This document shows positions 1 to 6,366 of a stretch of DNA of 9,511 nt, in pieces. Position 1 is the stretch's first letter, and each line of letters starts with the position of its first letter. This DNA comes from Treponema sp. (GTDB lineage Bacteria; Spirochaetota; Spirochaetia; Treponematales; Treponemataceae). The translations under genes and the position numbers were made by a program. The stretch is from positions 1 through 9,511 of the forward strand of contig JAILNY010000042.1 of NCBI GenBank assembly GCA_024691105.1. The letters run 5' to 3'. Below the pieces are notes generated by a model, which was not told the origin of the DNA, searched no databases, and saw nothing but the letters and a program-made list of their open reading frames with translations.

Positions 1-510
1 AAGTCAGGCTGCGGTAATACAACTGTCAGCACTTTGCTTTCTCAGATGCTTGGAATCAAATTAATAAACTACACATTCCGTACTTTAGCCGAAGAGCGCG
101 GAATGACTTTAGCACAGGTTATCGAAAACGCAAAGACCGATAACTCTTACGATAAATACGTAGACACTCATCAGGTAGAACTTGCCCGCGCCGAGTCTTG
201 CGTTTTAGGAAGCCGCCTTGCAATCTGGATGTTAAAGGAAGCTGACTTAAAGGTTTACTTAAAACTTGATCCTGATACCCGCGCAAAACGCATTTTAAAC
301 CGCGAGGGCGGCGACCTTGAAGAAATTAAAAAGTTTACTCAGATGCGCGATAGCGAAGATTCAAGACGCTACAAAGAGCTTTATAACATTGATAACAGTG
401 TTTATGATTTTGTAGATGTGGAAATTGATACTGGTGTTAATAATCCTGAACAGGTTGCAGCGATAATTCTGAATAAATTGATTGAAAAAGGATTAGTAGA
501 ACAAATATAA
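1..510 (+). CDS. cmk: Cytidylate kinase-like protein, 5' end outside window
   Basis: Probably phosphorylates CMP/dCMP with ATP in the cytoplasm (pyrimidine salvage). The reading frame is open from base 1, so the first few codons lie upstream; 169 codons are visible before TAA. The first visible residues, KSGCGNTTVS, are the tail of a Walker A loop. The rest resembles the short archaeal-type cytidylate kinase: a SRLAIWML segment for nucleoside-monophosphate binding, then an REGGDLEEI...RDSEDSRRYKELYNID lid-like region, then the SVYDFVDVEIDT ending typical of that subgroup. The usual P-loop lysine position (GK[ST]) holds Asn, while a Lys sits at the second loop position, so nucleotide binding may differ from standard kinases. 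A terminator follows at 609-635. Other NMP-kinase-like specificities cannot be excluded. Confidence 0.75.
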   Translation, partial: KSGCGNTTVSTLLSQMLGIKLINYTFRTLAEERGMTLAQVIENAKTDNSYDKYVDTHQVELARAESCVLGSRLAIWMLKEADLKVYLKLDPDTRAKRILNREGGDLEEIKKFTQMRDSEDSRRYKELYNIDNSVYDFVDVEIDTGVNNPEQVAAIILNKLIEKGLVEQI

Positions 511-550
511 ATATTTGAATGCCCGATTTCGTGCGGGAAAGGTGGGAGAG

Positions 551-604
551 TTTGAGAGGGAGGAAAACCACGCTTCGAAAGTAGAGGTTGTCCTCCCTCT
601 CAAA
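551..604. repeat. Perfect 14-bp inverted repeat forming a long hairpin
   Basis: TTTGAGAGGGAGGA (551-564) is exactly complementary to TCCTCCCTCTCAAA (591-604). After one A/G mismatch the stem continues as AACC (566-569) with GGTT (586-589), leaving a loop around CTTCGAAAG. It lies between the convergent kinase and leuD genes. No T-run follows on either strand, so it is not a standard intrinsic terminator by itself. It could be a dispersed intergenic repeat or an mRNA 3'-end stabiliser. Confidence 0.7.
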
Positions 605-608
605 AGTC

Positions 609-635
609 TTCAGGGGCTTACCCCTGAAAATTTTT
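609..635 (+). terminator. Intrinsic terminator after the kinase gene
   Basis: Stem TTCAGGGG (609-616), loop CTTA (617-620), stem CCCCTGAA (621-628), then AA and a TTTTT run (631-635). Orientation suits rightward transcripts from the kinase gene. The T-run overlaps the leuD stop codon; on the other strand the hairpin is followed only by AAGACTTTTG, so it would be a weak terminator for leuCD. Confidence 0.7.
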
Positions 636-1167
636 AGTATTTTGAATCAGCGTAGCCGATCCAGCCTTCTTTTTCGATGAGGGCTTTTTCAAAACCTTCA
701 AGCTTAAAAGGGTAGCTCTTAGAAAGGCTTCCTGCAATAAGTTTTACTTTCTGTGTTCCGTCATCATTGATAACAATTTTACATTCTGTTTCTTTGTCGC
801 CAAATGTTCTGAACATATCTTCGATTGATTTTTTATCCATTTCAATTGCGAGCATTCCGCAGTTGTACATATTCTGACGGAAAATGCGTGCAAAGTTTGT
901 TGCAACTACAACATAAATTCCATTTACTTCGAGAGCCCATGGAGCATGTTCACGCGAAGAACCGCAGCCAAAGTTTTCTCTTGTAATAATTACTTTTTTC
1001 CCTGCTACATCTGTCTTTGGATTAAAACCTTCAAGCTTTAAGTCTTCAAGAAGATATGGCTTTAATGCCTGCTTTGTATTTTCTGTCAGGTATTTTGCAG
1101 GGATAATCTCATCTGTGTTGATATCAGAGCGATCCAAAAAAAGTACAGCACCACCAAATTGTTTCAT
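634..1167 (-). CDS. leuD: 3-isopropylmalate dehydratase small subunit
   Basis: Small (swivel-domain) subunit of isopropylmalate isomerase, which with LeuC converts 2-isopropylmalate to 3-isopropylmalate in leucine biosynthesis. The 177-residue length fits the short LeuD class rather than the ~200-residue enterobacterial type. Visible landmarks are DRSDINTDEIIPAKYL (residues 12-27), the substrate-contacting loop GCGSSREHAPWAL (67-79) and NFARIFRQNMYNCG (91-104). The loop after the first motif reads YLTEN; this position varies with substrate in the LeuD/HacB family, so isopropylmalate is inferred from the pairing with LeuC. It starts 10 nt after leuC; its Shine-Dalgarno TAAGGAG overlaps the leuC stop codon, which suggests one message and coupled translation. 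Confidence 0.93.
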   Translation of the reverse strand: MKQFGGAVLFLDRSDINTDEIIPAKYLTENTKQALKPYLLEDLKLEGFNPKTDVAGKKVIITRENFGCGSSREHAPWALEVNGIYVVVATNFARIFRQNMYNCGMLAIEMDKKSIEDMFRTFGDKETECKIVINDDGTQKVKLIAGSLSKSYPFKLEGFEKALIEKEGWIGYADSKY

Positions 1168-1177
1168 CTCAATCTCC

Positions 1178-2461
1178 TTACTTGTACAGAGGTGAATTTG
1201 TTATAGTTCCGGCAACAGCTGTTGCTGCGGCAGACGCAGGGCTCATAAGATGAACCATACCGCCTTTACCCATTCTACCATTAAAGTTGCGGTTTGTGGT
1301 AGAGGCACATACTTCGCCTTCTGCCAGTACACCGTTACTCATTCCAAGACACGCACCACAAGTTGGGTTTGTTACACAGAATCCAGCATCCATAAAGATG
1401 TCGATGATTCCTTCCTGTAAAGCCATCTTGTAGATCTTTGGAGTAGCAGGGGAAACGATTCCGCGTACTCCCGGAGCAATGTGCTTGCCTTTTAATACTT
1501 CTGCTGCAATACGAAGGTCCGAAATACGTCCGTTTGTACAGCTTCCGATATAAACCTGATTTACTTTTGTTCCTTCAAGTTCGCGGACAGTTTTTACCTG
1601 ATCAGGCTTATAGTTTATTGTAGCAAGAGGTTCAAGATTTGACAAATCAAATTCGTAAGTTTTTACATATTCTGCATCGTCATCAGAGCGCCATTTTTTG
1701 TAGTCTTCAATGGCAGCTTCTTTTGAAGCGTAGTCGTCTTTGATGAATTCCCAAAGATAGTCAACAGTTTTTTCGTCAGGAAAACAGATTCCGCTTGTAG
1801 CGCCGGCTTCGACTGCCATGTTACAGATTGTCATGCGTTCTTCCATTCCAAACTTGTCAACTACAGGACCTGTAAATTCTACTACACAGTTTGTTGCACC
1901 GTTTACACCGATTTTGCTAATCAAAAAGAGAATTACGTCTTTTGCATAAACGCCGGCTTTGAGTTCTCCATTGAGCACAAATTTAATTGATTTTGGCTCT
2001 TTAAAAGAACAAACGCCTTTTAAAATTCCTACTTCAAGGTCAGTTGTTCCAACGCCTGCAGCAAATGCACCGAATGCACCGTGAGTACAAGTGTGGCTGT
2101 CACCCATGATTACTGTAAAGCCTGGGCGTACAAAACCTTTTTCCGGAAAAATGGCATGACATACACCGTTTGCACCGATGTCAAAAAAGTCATTGATTTT
2201 ATTTCTGCATGCCCAGTCACGAAGGATTTTTTCCTGTGTGGCAGTTTTGCTGTCTTTTGCAGGAGTTACGTGGTCAATTACAGCCTTGATTTTTGTGCAG
2301 TCAAAAACGCGGTCCTTGCCACGTTCAACTAAGTCTGTAATTGCAATTGGAGTTGTAATTTCGTGACAGAATACACGGTCAAGTTTTAATACGTATGTAT
2401 CTTCAAATGGTTTTTCTACTAAGTGCGATTCAAAGATTTTTTGAGCGATTGTCTTTCCCAT
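1178..2461 (-). CDS. leuC: 3-isopropylmalate dehydratase large subunit
   Basis: Catalytic [4Fe-4S] subunit of isopropylmalate isomerase, aconitase superfamily, cytoplasmic. The 427-residue protein is complete and matches the shorter (~420) archaeal/anaerobe-type LeuC rather than the ~466-residue enterobacterial form. Key parts: GDSHTCTHGAFGAF (120-133), GSCTNGR (306-312) with cluster ligand C308, and NPTCGACLG (365-373) with ligands C368 and C371, then NRNFNGRMG (390-398). The ATG is supported by AAGGAG 8 nt upstream. A promoter lies at 2495-2523, leaving a leader of only about 27 nt, too short for a T-box or leader-peptide attenuator. The oxygen-sensitive cluster suits an anaerobe. Homoaconitase or citramalate-pathway use is possible but not indicated. 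Confidence 0.94.
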   Translation of the reverse strand: MGKTIAQKIFESHLVEKPFEDTYVLKLDRVFCHEITTPIAITDLVERGKDRVFDCTKIKAVIDHVTPAKDSKTATQEKILRDWACRNKINDFFDIGANGVCHAIFPEKGFVRPGFTVIMGDSHTCTHGAFGAFAAGVGTTDLEVGILKGVCSFKEPKSIKFVLNGELKAGVYAKDVILFLISKIGVNGATNCVVEFTGPVVDKFGMEERMTICNMAVEAGATSGICFPDEKTVDYLWEFIKDDYASKEAAIEDYKKWRSDDDAEYVKTYEFDLSNLEPLATINYKPDQVKTVRELEGTKVNQVYIGSCTNGRISDLRIAAEVLKGKHIAPGVRGIVSPATPKIYKMALQEGIIDIFMDAGFCVTNPTCGACLGMSNGVLAEGEVCASTTNRNFNGRMGKGGMVHLMSPASAAATAVAGTITNSPLYK

Positions 2462-2494
2462 TGAAAAGTCTCCTTATTATTAATGATAATTAAA

Positions 2495-2523
2495 ATATTA
2501 AATATAATTAAATAAAAAGTCAA
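2495..2523 (-). promoter_or_regulatory. Predicted sigma70-type promoter of leuCD
   Basis: On the minus strand, -35 TTGACT (2523-2518), a 17-bp A/T-rich spacer, and -10 TAATAT (2500-2495). Predicted start near 2488. The -35 box directly abuts the terminator T-run of the upstream small gene, so leuCD transcription appears insulated from it. Confidence 0.55.
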
Positions 2524-2526
2524 GAC

Positions 2527-2573
2527 AAAAAAATATGCACTATCAAACATCTCAAATGTCAATAGTGCATATT
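2527..2573 (-). terminator. Intrinsic terminator of the HMA-like gene
   Basis: AATATGCACTAT (2532-2543) pairs perfectly over 12 bp with ATAGTGCATATT (2562-2573); a smaller ACAT/ATGT stem (2547-2550 with 2556-2559) sits inside the loop. On the minus strand the stem runs into seven T residues (2533-2527). It lies 16 bp downstream of the HMA-like stop codon and just before the leuC -35 box. Confidence 0.8.
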
Positions 2574-2589
2574 ATAAAAGAGTTCTGTT

Positions 2590-2799
2590 CTAGCCTAAAA
2601 CCTGAACTCCATTAGCCTCAATGGCTGAATTTATAGCAGCTTCAATACCAGCGACACTCTCATCAAAATCAACAAGTACTTGAGCTTTCGATGCATTGGC
2701 AACACAGTTTGTAACGCCAGCGACGCCACTTACAGATGCACCAACTTTATTAGCCGAATCGTCATCAAACATTCCGGCAACGTATATCTTTTTTTGCAT
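2590..2799 (-). CDS. Small HMA-fold (heavy-metal-associated-like) protein lacking the CxxC motif
   Basis: A complete 69-residue protein with the pattern of a heavy-metal-associated domain (CopZ/MerP-like ferredoxin fold): KIYVAGM at residues 4-10, GVAGVTNCV at 25-33, AQVLVDFD at 39-46, IEAAINSAIEANG at 52-64. In metal-binding members GM is followed by CxxC. Here the sequence is GMFDDDSANKV, with three Asp and no Cys; the only cysteine is C32. Copper or mercury chaperone function is therefore unlikely as such. It could bind another cation, another protein, or nothing. Start ATG has AGGAG 8 nt upstream. It is a single-gene unit with its own promoter (2830-2858) and terminator (2527-2573), not next to a metal ATPase. 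Function unknown. Confidence 0.8.
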   Translation of the reverse strand: MQKKIYVAGMFDDDSANKVGASVSGVAGVTNCVANASKAQVLVDFDESVAGIEAAINSAIEANGVQVLG

Positions 2800-2829
2800 A
2801 AGGAAAACTCCTATAAATCAACTTTCTTA

Positions 2830-2858
2830 ATTATATAAGGTAATTTCTAATTTTTCAA
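2830..2858 (-). promoter_or_regulatory. Strong predicted promoter of the HMA-like gene
   Basis: Minus strand -35 TTGAAA (2858-2853), 17-bp spacer, perfect -10 TATAAT (2835-2830). Predicted start near 2823, giving a leader of about 24 nt that contains the AGGAG ribosome-binding site. Confidence 0.7.
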
Positions 2859-2913
2859 GAATTATTTTGGAGATTTGTTCAATTTTTACGACGAATTTGT
2901 TATGAATTTGAAC

Positions 2914-3005
2914 TCATGCGCGTATGACCGAGCCGCAATCCAACAGGCTGTGCACCGTGCGATTCCCGCCACGGCCCGCGACTGCCGGCATTAAAGCGCG
3001 CCGGT
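2914..3005. other. GC-rich intergenic block of unknown nature
   Basis: Between the rlmN stop and the HMA-like promoter lies about 90 bp much richer in G+C than the flanking AT-rich DNA, with an abrupt edge near 2914. It has short inverted repeats (CCGTG 2955-2959 with CACGG 2970-2974; GCCGG near 2984 with CCGGC near 3000). It is open on both strands: a 25-codon minus ORF (2991 to 2914) and a 34-codon plus ORF (2924 to 3028, entering the rlmN end). Neither has a ribosome-binding site. It may be a dispersed repeat, a remnant of acquired DNA, or a structured RNA; I cannot decide. Confidence 0.45.
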
Positions 3006-3007
3006 TC

Positions 3008-4030
3008 TTACGATTTCTGCGTGGTTGAACCCAGCTGCCCGCACGCACCCTTTATCGTTCTTCCGCGTCGGGTCCGCAAAGTGACATTAAGTCCTGCCTT
3101 TTCAAGCTTTGAGACAAAATCGCGGCATTCTGACGGGGTTGGCTCTTCAAACGGTAGAGTGTCAATCGGATTCCATGGAATAAGATTGATGTTTACGTCA
3201 ATTCCTCGGGCAAACTCTATCATGCGTTCAGCACTTTCTTTGCCGGTATTCTTTTCATGGAGAAGGGCCGCTTCTAAAGTGACGCGACGGCCGGTTTTTT
3301 TAGCGTAATAGTTGATTGCCTGTCGCAGTTCAGAAAGAGGATTTCCTTTTTGAACAGGCATCAGGCTTTCTCTTAAGTCTTCGTCAGCCGTTGTCAAAGA
3401 GACAGCAAGGCGGATTAAAGGTCCGTTGTCAGCAAGGTCATAGATTCCTTTAATGATACCGCAGGTACTTAAAGTGATTCGTCTCGTAGAAAGGTTCCGG
3501 CCGTCGCTTGAACTTAAGATTTCAATTGCTTTTCTGATTGAGTCAAGGTTCATCATCGGTTCACCCATTCCCATAAAGACAATGTTATCAAGGGTGCCGG
3601 CTTCTTCTTCAAGGTACATGAACTGCTCGATAATCTCGCCGGGAGTCAAATTGCGCGCAAGTCCAAGGGTTCCAGTCTGACAAAATGCGCATTTCATTGC
3701 ACAGCCTGCCTGACACGAAACGCAGGCCGTTTTGCGGTCATTTTTGTCAGTAAGCAGAACTGTCTCGATAAAAAGATTATCATGCAGCTTAATCTGAAGC
3801 TTTATAGTGCCGTCAGGATCTTTTAGTACCTGATTGATTGTTGTACTTCTAATCTGAGCCTTTTGTTCTAATTCTTCGCGCAAATCTTTAGAAAGATTTG
3901 TCATCTCTGAAAAAGACTTTGCGTGAGTGTAAATCCATTTAAAAATCTGTTTTCCGCGAAACGCCTGCTGTAAACCAAGCTGTTCTGAAATTTCTTTTGC
4001 GGAAAGTCCTGTGAGAGTAATTTTATTCAT
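3008..4030 (-). CDS. rlmN: 23S rRNA (adenine-2503-C2)-methyltransferase, radical SAM
   Basis: Methylates C2 of A2503 in 23S rRNA (and, in studied bacteria, A37 of some tRNAs) using a radical SAM mechanism. From the ATG at 4030 the protein has 340 residues, normal for RlmN. The CX3CX2C cluster motif is C110, C114, C117 (GCAMKCAFC). The two mechanistic cysteines are present: C103, seven residues before the cluster as in the E. coli enzyme, and C330 in KGACGQLG. GMGEPMMN (154-161) is the SAM-binding GEP motif. An in-frame TTG at 4039 could add three residues. Neither start has a clear Shine-Dalgarno. It lies 32 nt after the long TPR gene and is probably cotranscribed. Cfr is less likely given this housekeeping context. 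Confidence 0.93.
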   Translation of the reverse strand: MNKITLTGLSAKEISEQLGLQQAFRGKQIFKWIYTHAKSFSEMTNLSKDLREELEQKAQIRSTTINQVLKDPDGTIKLQIKLHDNLFIETVLLTDKNDRKTACVSCQAGCAMKCAFCQTGTLGLARNLTPGEIIEQFMYLEEEAGTLDNIVFMGMGEPMMNLDSIRKAIEILSSSDGRNLSTRRITLSTCGIIKGIYDLADNGPLIRLAVSLTTADEDLRESLMPVQKGNPLSELRQAINYYAKKTGRRVTLEAALLHEKNTGKESAERMIEFARGIDVNINLIPWNPIDTLPFEEPTPSECRDFVSKLEKAGLNVTLRTRRGRTIKGACGQLGSTTQKS

Positions 4031-4062
4031 AAAGTACAATAAAGATATACTAAAATGAAAAA

Positions 4063-5226
4063 TTAAGAAAGCATCTTGTTATTTTTTACTTTATCAAGAG
4101 CTTCGTTTATTGCCTGACTTCTGACACCAAGCTTCTGGAAGCCTTCAAGAGTTTCAATTGCTTTCTGGCGCTGATTCATCTTTAAGTAGCTGTCAGCAAG
4201 GTCAATGTAAAGTCTGTAGTTTTTAGGATCGTTTCTGATAAGGGCAGAAAGACGTTCAACACTTTCTTCGTAGTGACCTTCGCCTTTACAGATAAGGGCT
4301 AGACCAAGCGCTGCATAGATATCAAAGTCAATGTTCATTGCTTTGTTGTAATATTCTGTAGCAGTTTTGTAGTCGCCGGTATTTCTGTAGGCATCGCCTG
4401 CACGGGTTAAAATTACCTTGTTGTTAGGGTCAATTTCAAGAATCTTATTCCAGTATTCAACAGAGCGGTACTGCTGGTTCATTCCGCGATAGCAGTCGGC
4501 AAGACCGAAAAGTGCGTAAAAGTTTTTTGGATCTAATTCAAGCGCACGCTCAAAGTAGCTTACACCCTTGTCAAAGGTTTTAAGCTTTCTGTGGCAGTTT
4601 CCGATTGAAGTTAAAACACGGATATCTACGCAGCTTGAATTTAAGTCAAGCATTTTTGTCCAGTAATAAAGCGCGTCACGATATTCTTTAAAGTCGTAGT
4701 GAAGGTGTCCAAGACCGATTAATGCGTATGGATTATTTTCTTCCATATCGAGAACTTTAAGATAAAGATTCTTTGATTTTTTGAACTCGCGGATTTTGCG
4801 GTAGGCATCGGCAACGCGTGTTAAAACTGTGATATTTCTGTCATCGTGAATTAAGTACTGTTCCCAGATTGTAATTGCTTTGTGATACTGATTTAAGGCT
4901 TTATAACAGTCTGCAAGACCAAAGAGAGCATAGTTGTTACCCGGATGAAATGAAAGACACTTTGAATAATAATTAATTGCGTCGTTATAGTGATTAAGTT
5001 TTCGTTCAGAGTCTCCAAGTCCTACAAGGGCATAGTTGTTATTTTCTTCGATATCAAGAATCTTAGAAAATTCTTCTTTTGCTTCCTGAATCTTGTTTTC
5101 CTTTAAGAGCTGGTAGCCTTTTTTAGAAAGCTCCGAGATCTCATTTGACTGCTCATTTTCGAGATCCTTTGACGGGTCAAATAAATCTACTTCGCTTGTC
5201 TGTGTAAATTCTCTCTGATTCTCCAT
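4063..5226 (-). CDS. Cytoplasmic TPR-repeat protein, about ten repeats
   Basis: A 387-residue protein with an acidic, polar N-terminus (1-30) followed almost entirely by tetratricopeptide repeats (about residues 32-372). There is no signal peptide or membrane segment, so it is likely a cytoplasmic scaffold; partners are unknown. The repeats alternate between two types: an A type with YALFGLADCY-like cores (near 65, 99, 167, 237) and a B type with VLTRVADAYRK-like cores (near 134, 204, 272), giving a super-repeat of about 69 residues. The start ATG lies 12 nt after AAGGAG, a long spacing. It follows the short TPR gene by 34 bp and precedes rlmN. I associate such proteins with treponemes, but no specific function is assignable. 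Confidence 0.85.
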   Translation of the reverse strand: MENQREFTQTSEVDLFDPSKDLENEQSNEISELSKKGYQLLKENKIQEAKEEFSKILDIEENNNYALVGLGDSERKLNHYNDAINYYSKCLSFHPGNNYALFGLADCYKALNQYHKAITIWEQYLIHDDRNITVLTRVADAYRKIREFKKSKNLYLKVLDMEENNPYALIGLGHLHYDFKEYRDALYYWTKMLDLNSSCVDIRVLTSIGNCHRKLKTFDKGVSYFERALELDPKNFYALFGLADCYRGMNQQYRSVEYWNKILEIDPNNKVILTRAGDAYRNTGDYKTATEYYNKAMNIDFDIYAALGLALICKGEGHYEESVERLSALIRNDPKNYRLYIDLADSYLKMNQRQKAIETLEGFQKLGVRSQAINEALDKVKNNKMLS

Positions 5227-5260
5227 AGTTTTTTACATCTCCTTTTTAAAAACCTTTTTA

Positions 5261-5602
5261 TCAGTCATCATTTATAATCATTGATATGGTCTTAGCAATT
5301 TTATCGTAGATTGGTTCAGTTTTGCGTTCATTATGCGCAAGAAGATAAAGTTTTAGTGCTTTAAGCTCCTGCTTTTTTTCTGCATAGGAATCAGCAACTC
5401 GGGTCAATCCATCAGAATATCCTGTAGTGATAAAAATCCGTCGTGCTGCTTCAATGTTTCCCTGATTAAACAGCACATTGCCTTTGCGGTTTAGAATAAC
5501 TTTTTGCTCAGAAGTAAGTGTGTGAACCGGTTGGTCCGTAACTTTTATAAATCCTTCTGGGATTTCTTTTTCCGAGAGAAGGTCAGTAACTTCTTTATTC
5601 AT
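5261..5602 (-). CDS. Short TPR-like protein, unknown function
   Basis: A 113-residue cytoplasmic protein without signal peptide. After a 30-residue leader (MNKEVTDLLSEKEIPEGFIK...), residues 34-95 form about two TPR-like helical hairpins: RKGNVLFNQGNIEAARRIF, then GYSDGLTRVADSYAEKK, then ELKALKLYLLAHN. The core LTRVADSY matches the B-type repeats (LTRVADAY) of the long TPR protein encoded 34 bp downstream, suggesting common origin and possibly joint function. ATG is preceded by AGGAAAAG; a promoter lies at 5628-5655. It is the first gene of the unit that includes the long TPR gene and rlmN. Function not known to me. Confidence 0.8.
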   Translation of the reverse strand: MNKEVTDLLSEKEIPEGFIKVTDQPVHTLTSEQKVILNRKGNVLFNQGNIEAARRIFITTGYSDGLTRVADSYAEKKQELKALKLYLLAHNERKTEPIYDKIAKTISMIINDD

Positions 5603-5627
5603 ACTTTTCCTAAATCTACTATGTTAC

Positions 5628-5655
5628 ATGCTATCATATTTTCATCAGAAGTCAA
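5628..5655 (-). promoter_or_regulatory. Predicted promoter of the TPR-TPR-rlmN unit
   Basis: Minus strand -35 TTGACT (5655-5650), 16-bp spacer, -10 TAGCAT (5633-5628) with an upstream TG giving an extended -10. Predicted start near 5621, leader about 19 nt with AGGAAAAG before the ATG at 5602. The -35 box touches the end of the tandem repeat at 5656. Confidence 0.5.
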
Positions 5656-5822
5656 GTCCATGCGGTAAATTTCTATTCTTATTCAACATTTGTTCATCCG
5701 CATGGTTCGCGATTTTTGCAAATCGCTCAGTCTGTTCTTTATAAATCCCAGTGGTAAATTTCCATTCTTGCCCGATATCTGTTTAGCCGCATGGTTCGTG
5801 ATTCTTGCGAATCGCTCAGTCT
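5656..5822. repeat. Two-copy direct repeat, period 89 bp, each with a 7-bp hairpin
   Basis: Copy 1 (5656-5733) and copy 2 (5745-5822) align without gaps at an offset of 89; in the best-matching 69 bp I count about 12 differences. Conserved parts are GGTAAATTTC, the CCGCATGGTTCG block and the hairpin followed by TCAGTCT. Hairpins: GCGATTT/TTGC/AAATCGC (5709-5726) and GTGATTC/TTGC/GAATCGC (5798-5815). Copy 1 is also bracketed by CCATGCGG (5658-5665) and CCGCATGG (5698-5705), an 8-bp inverted repeat. Copy 2 supplies the stop codon of rsmD. The block fills the gap between rsmD and the TPR promoter. Role unknown; no T-run, so not a normal terminator. Confidence 0.7.
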
Positions 5823-6364
5823 TTGTAAGTGTAAAAATCTACGATTGATCTGCCGTAGATGCGCTGGTCTTTGCGGTAAAGGTTTCCGATTTCGTCTCCC
5901 ATAAAGTGTTCTTCAGGACGATGAATCATTATTGTTCCGCCTGGATTTAGAAGATGTCTTTTGCCTGCTTCTTCTACAAGCTGTTCGTGAAATTTGTAAG
6001 GGAAGGGCGGATCAAAAAAGATAAAATCAAACGTATTTTTACATCGCTTTACAAAAAGTTCAACTGCCATAAAATGACACTGAATTTTTAAGCCGAGTTC
6101 TTTTTCTGTAACAGAAACATTGTCTAAAACAGTCTTAACTTTAATCTTGTCTTTTTCGCAAAGTTCAACATGTCCGGCTCCGCGAGAGGCTGCTTCAATT
6201 GCAATTGTTCCAGAGCCTGAGAATAAATCCAGAAATGATTTTCCTGTAAGGTCATCTCCAATTATTGCAAAGACTGATTCACGCATTCTGTCCATTGCAG
6301 GACGGATAACACCATCCGGACATTTGATAACTCTTCCTTTTAATTTTCCACCCGTAATTCTCAT
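5816..6364 (-). CDS. rsmD: 16S rRNA (guanine-966-N2)-methyltransferase
   Basis: Methylates the exocyclic amine of G966 in 16S rRNA during small-subunit assembly. The 182-residue protein is complete and of normal length. N-terminal MRITGGKLKGR and RPAMDRMRESVF (21-32) are family hallmarks. DLFSGSGTIAIEAASRGA (46-63) is the SAM-binding motif I and FFDPPFPY (116-123) is the catalytic DPPF/Y motif. It starts 2 nt after the ankyrin gene stop (TAGTTATG), and its likely Shine-Dalgarno AAAGG lies in the last codons of that gene, so translation is probably coupled. The stop codon lies in the 89-bp repeat. No separate terminator is visible. Confidence 0.93.
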   Translation of the reverse strand: MRITGGKLKGRVIKCPDGVIRPAMDRMRESVFAIIGDDLTGKSFLDLFSGSGTIAIEAASRGAGHVELCEKDKIKVKTVLDNVSVTEKELGLKIQCHFMAVELFVKRCKNTFDFIFFDPPFPYKFHEQLVEEAGKRHLLNPGGTIMIHRPEEHFMGDEIGNLYRKDQRIYGRSIVDFYTYKD

Positions 6365-6366
6365 AA

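Noticed and set aside
551..604. Intrinsic terminator
   Set aside because: The stem is strong but neither strand has a T-run after it; the neighbouring hairpin at 609-635 fits much better.
2081..2366. Plus-strand open frames inside leuC
   Set aside because: They lie wholly antisense to conserved leuC codons including the GDSHTCTHG motif; no initiation signals.
2877..2916. Possible tRNA T-arm (GAGTTCAAATTC on the minus strand)
   Set aside because: The flanking bases do not form a 5-bp T-stem around the loop, and no acceptor, D or anticodon arm could be built from the adjoining sequence.
3021..3680. Plus-strand open frames inside rlmN
   Set aside because: They are antisense to conserved rlmN motifs and show no protein-like features.
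5656..5822. CRISPR-like array
   Set aside because: There are only two units with a long 89-bp period and divergence throughout; no short identical repeat with unique spacers and no cas genes.
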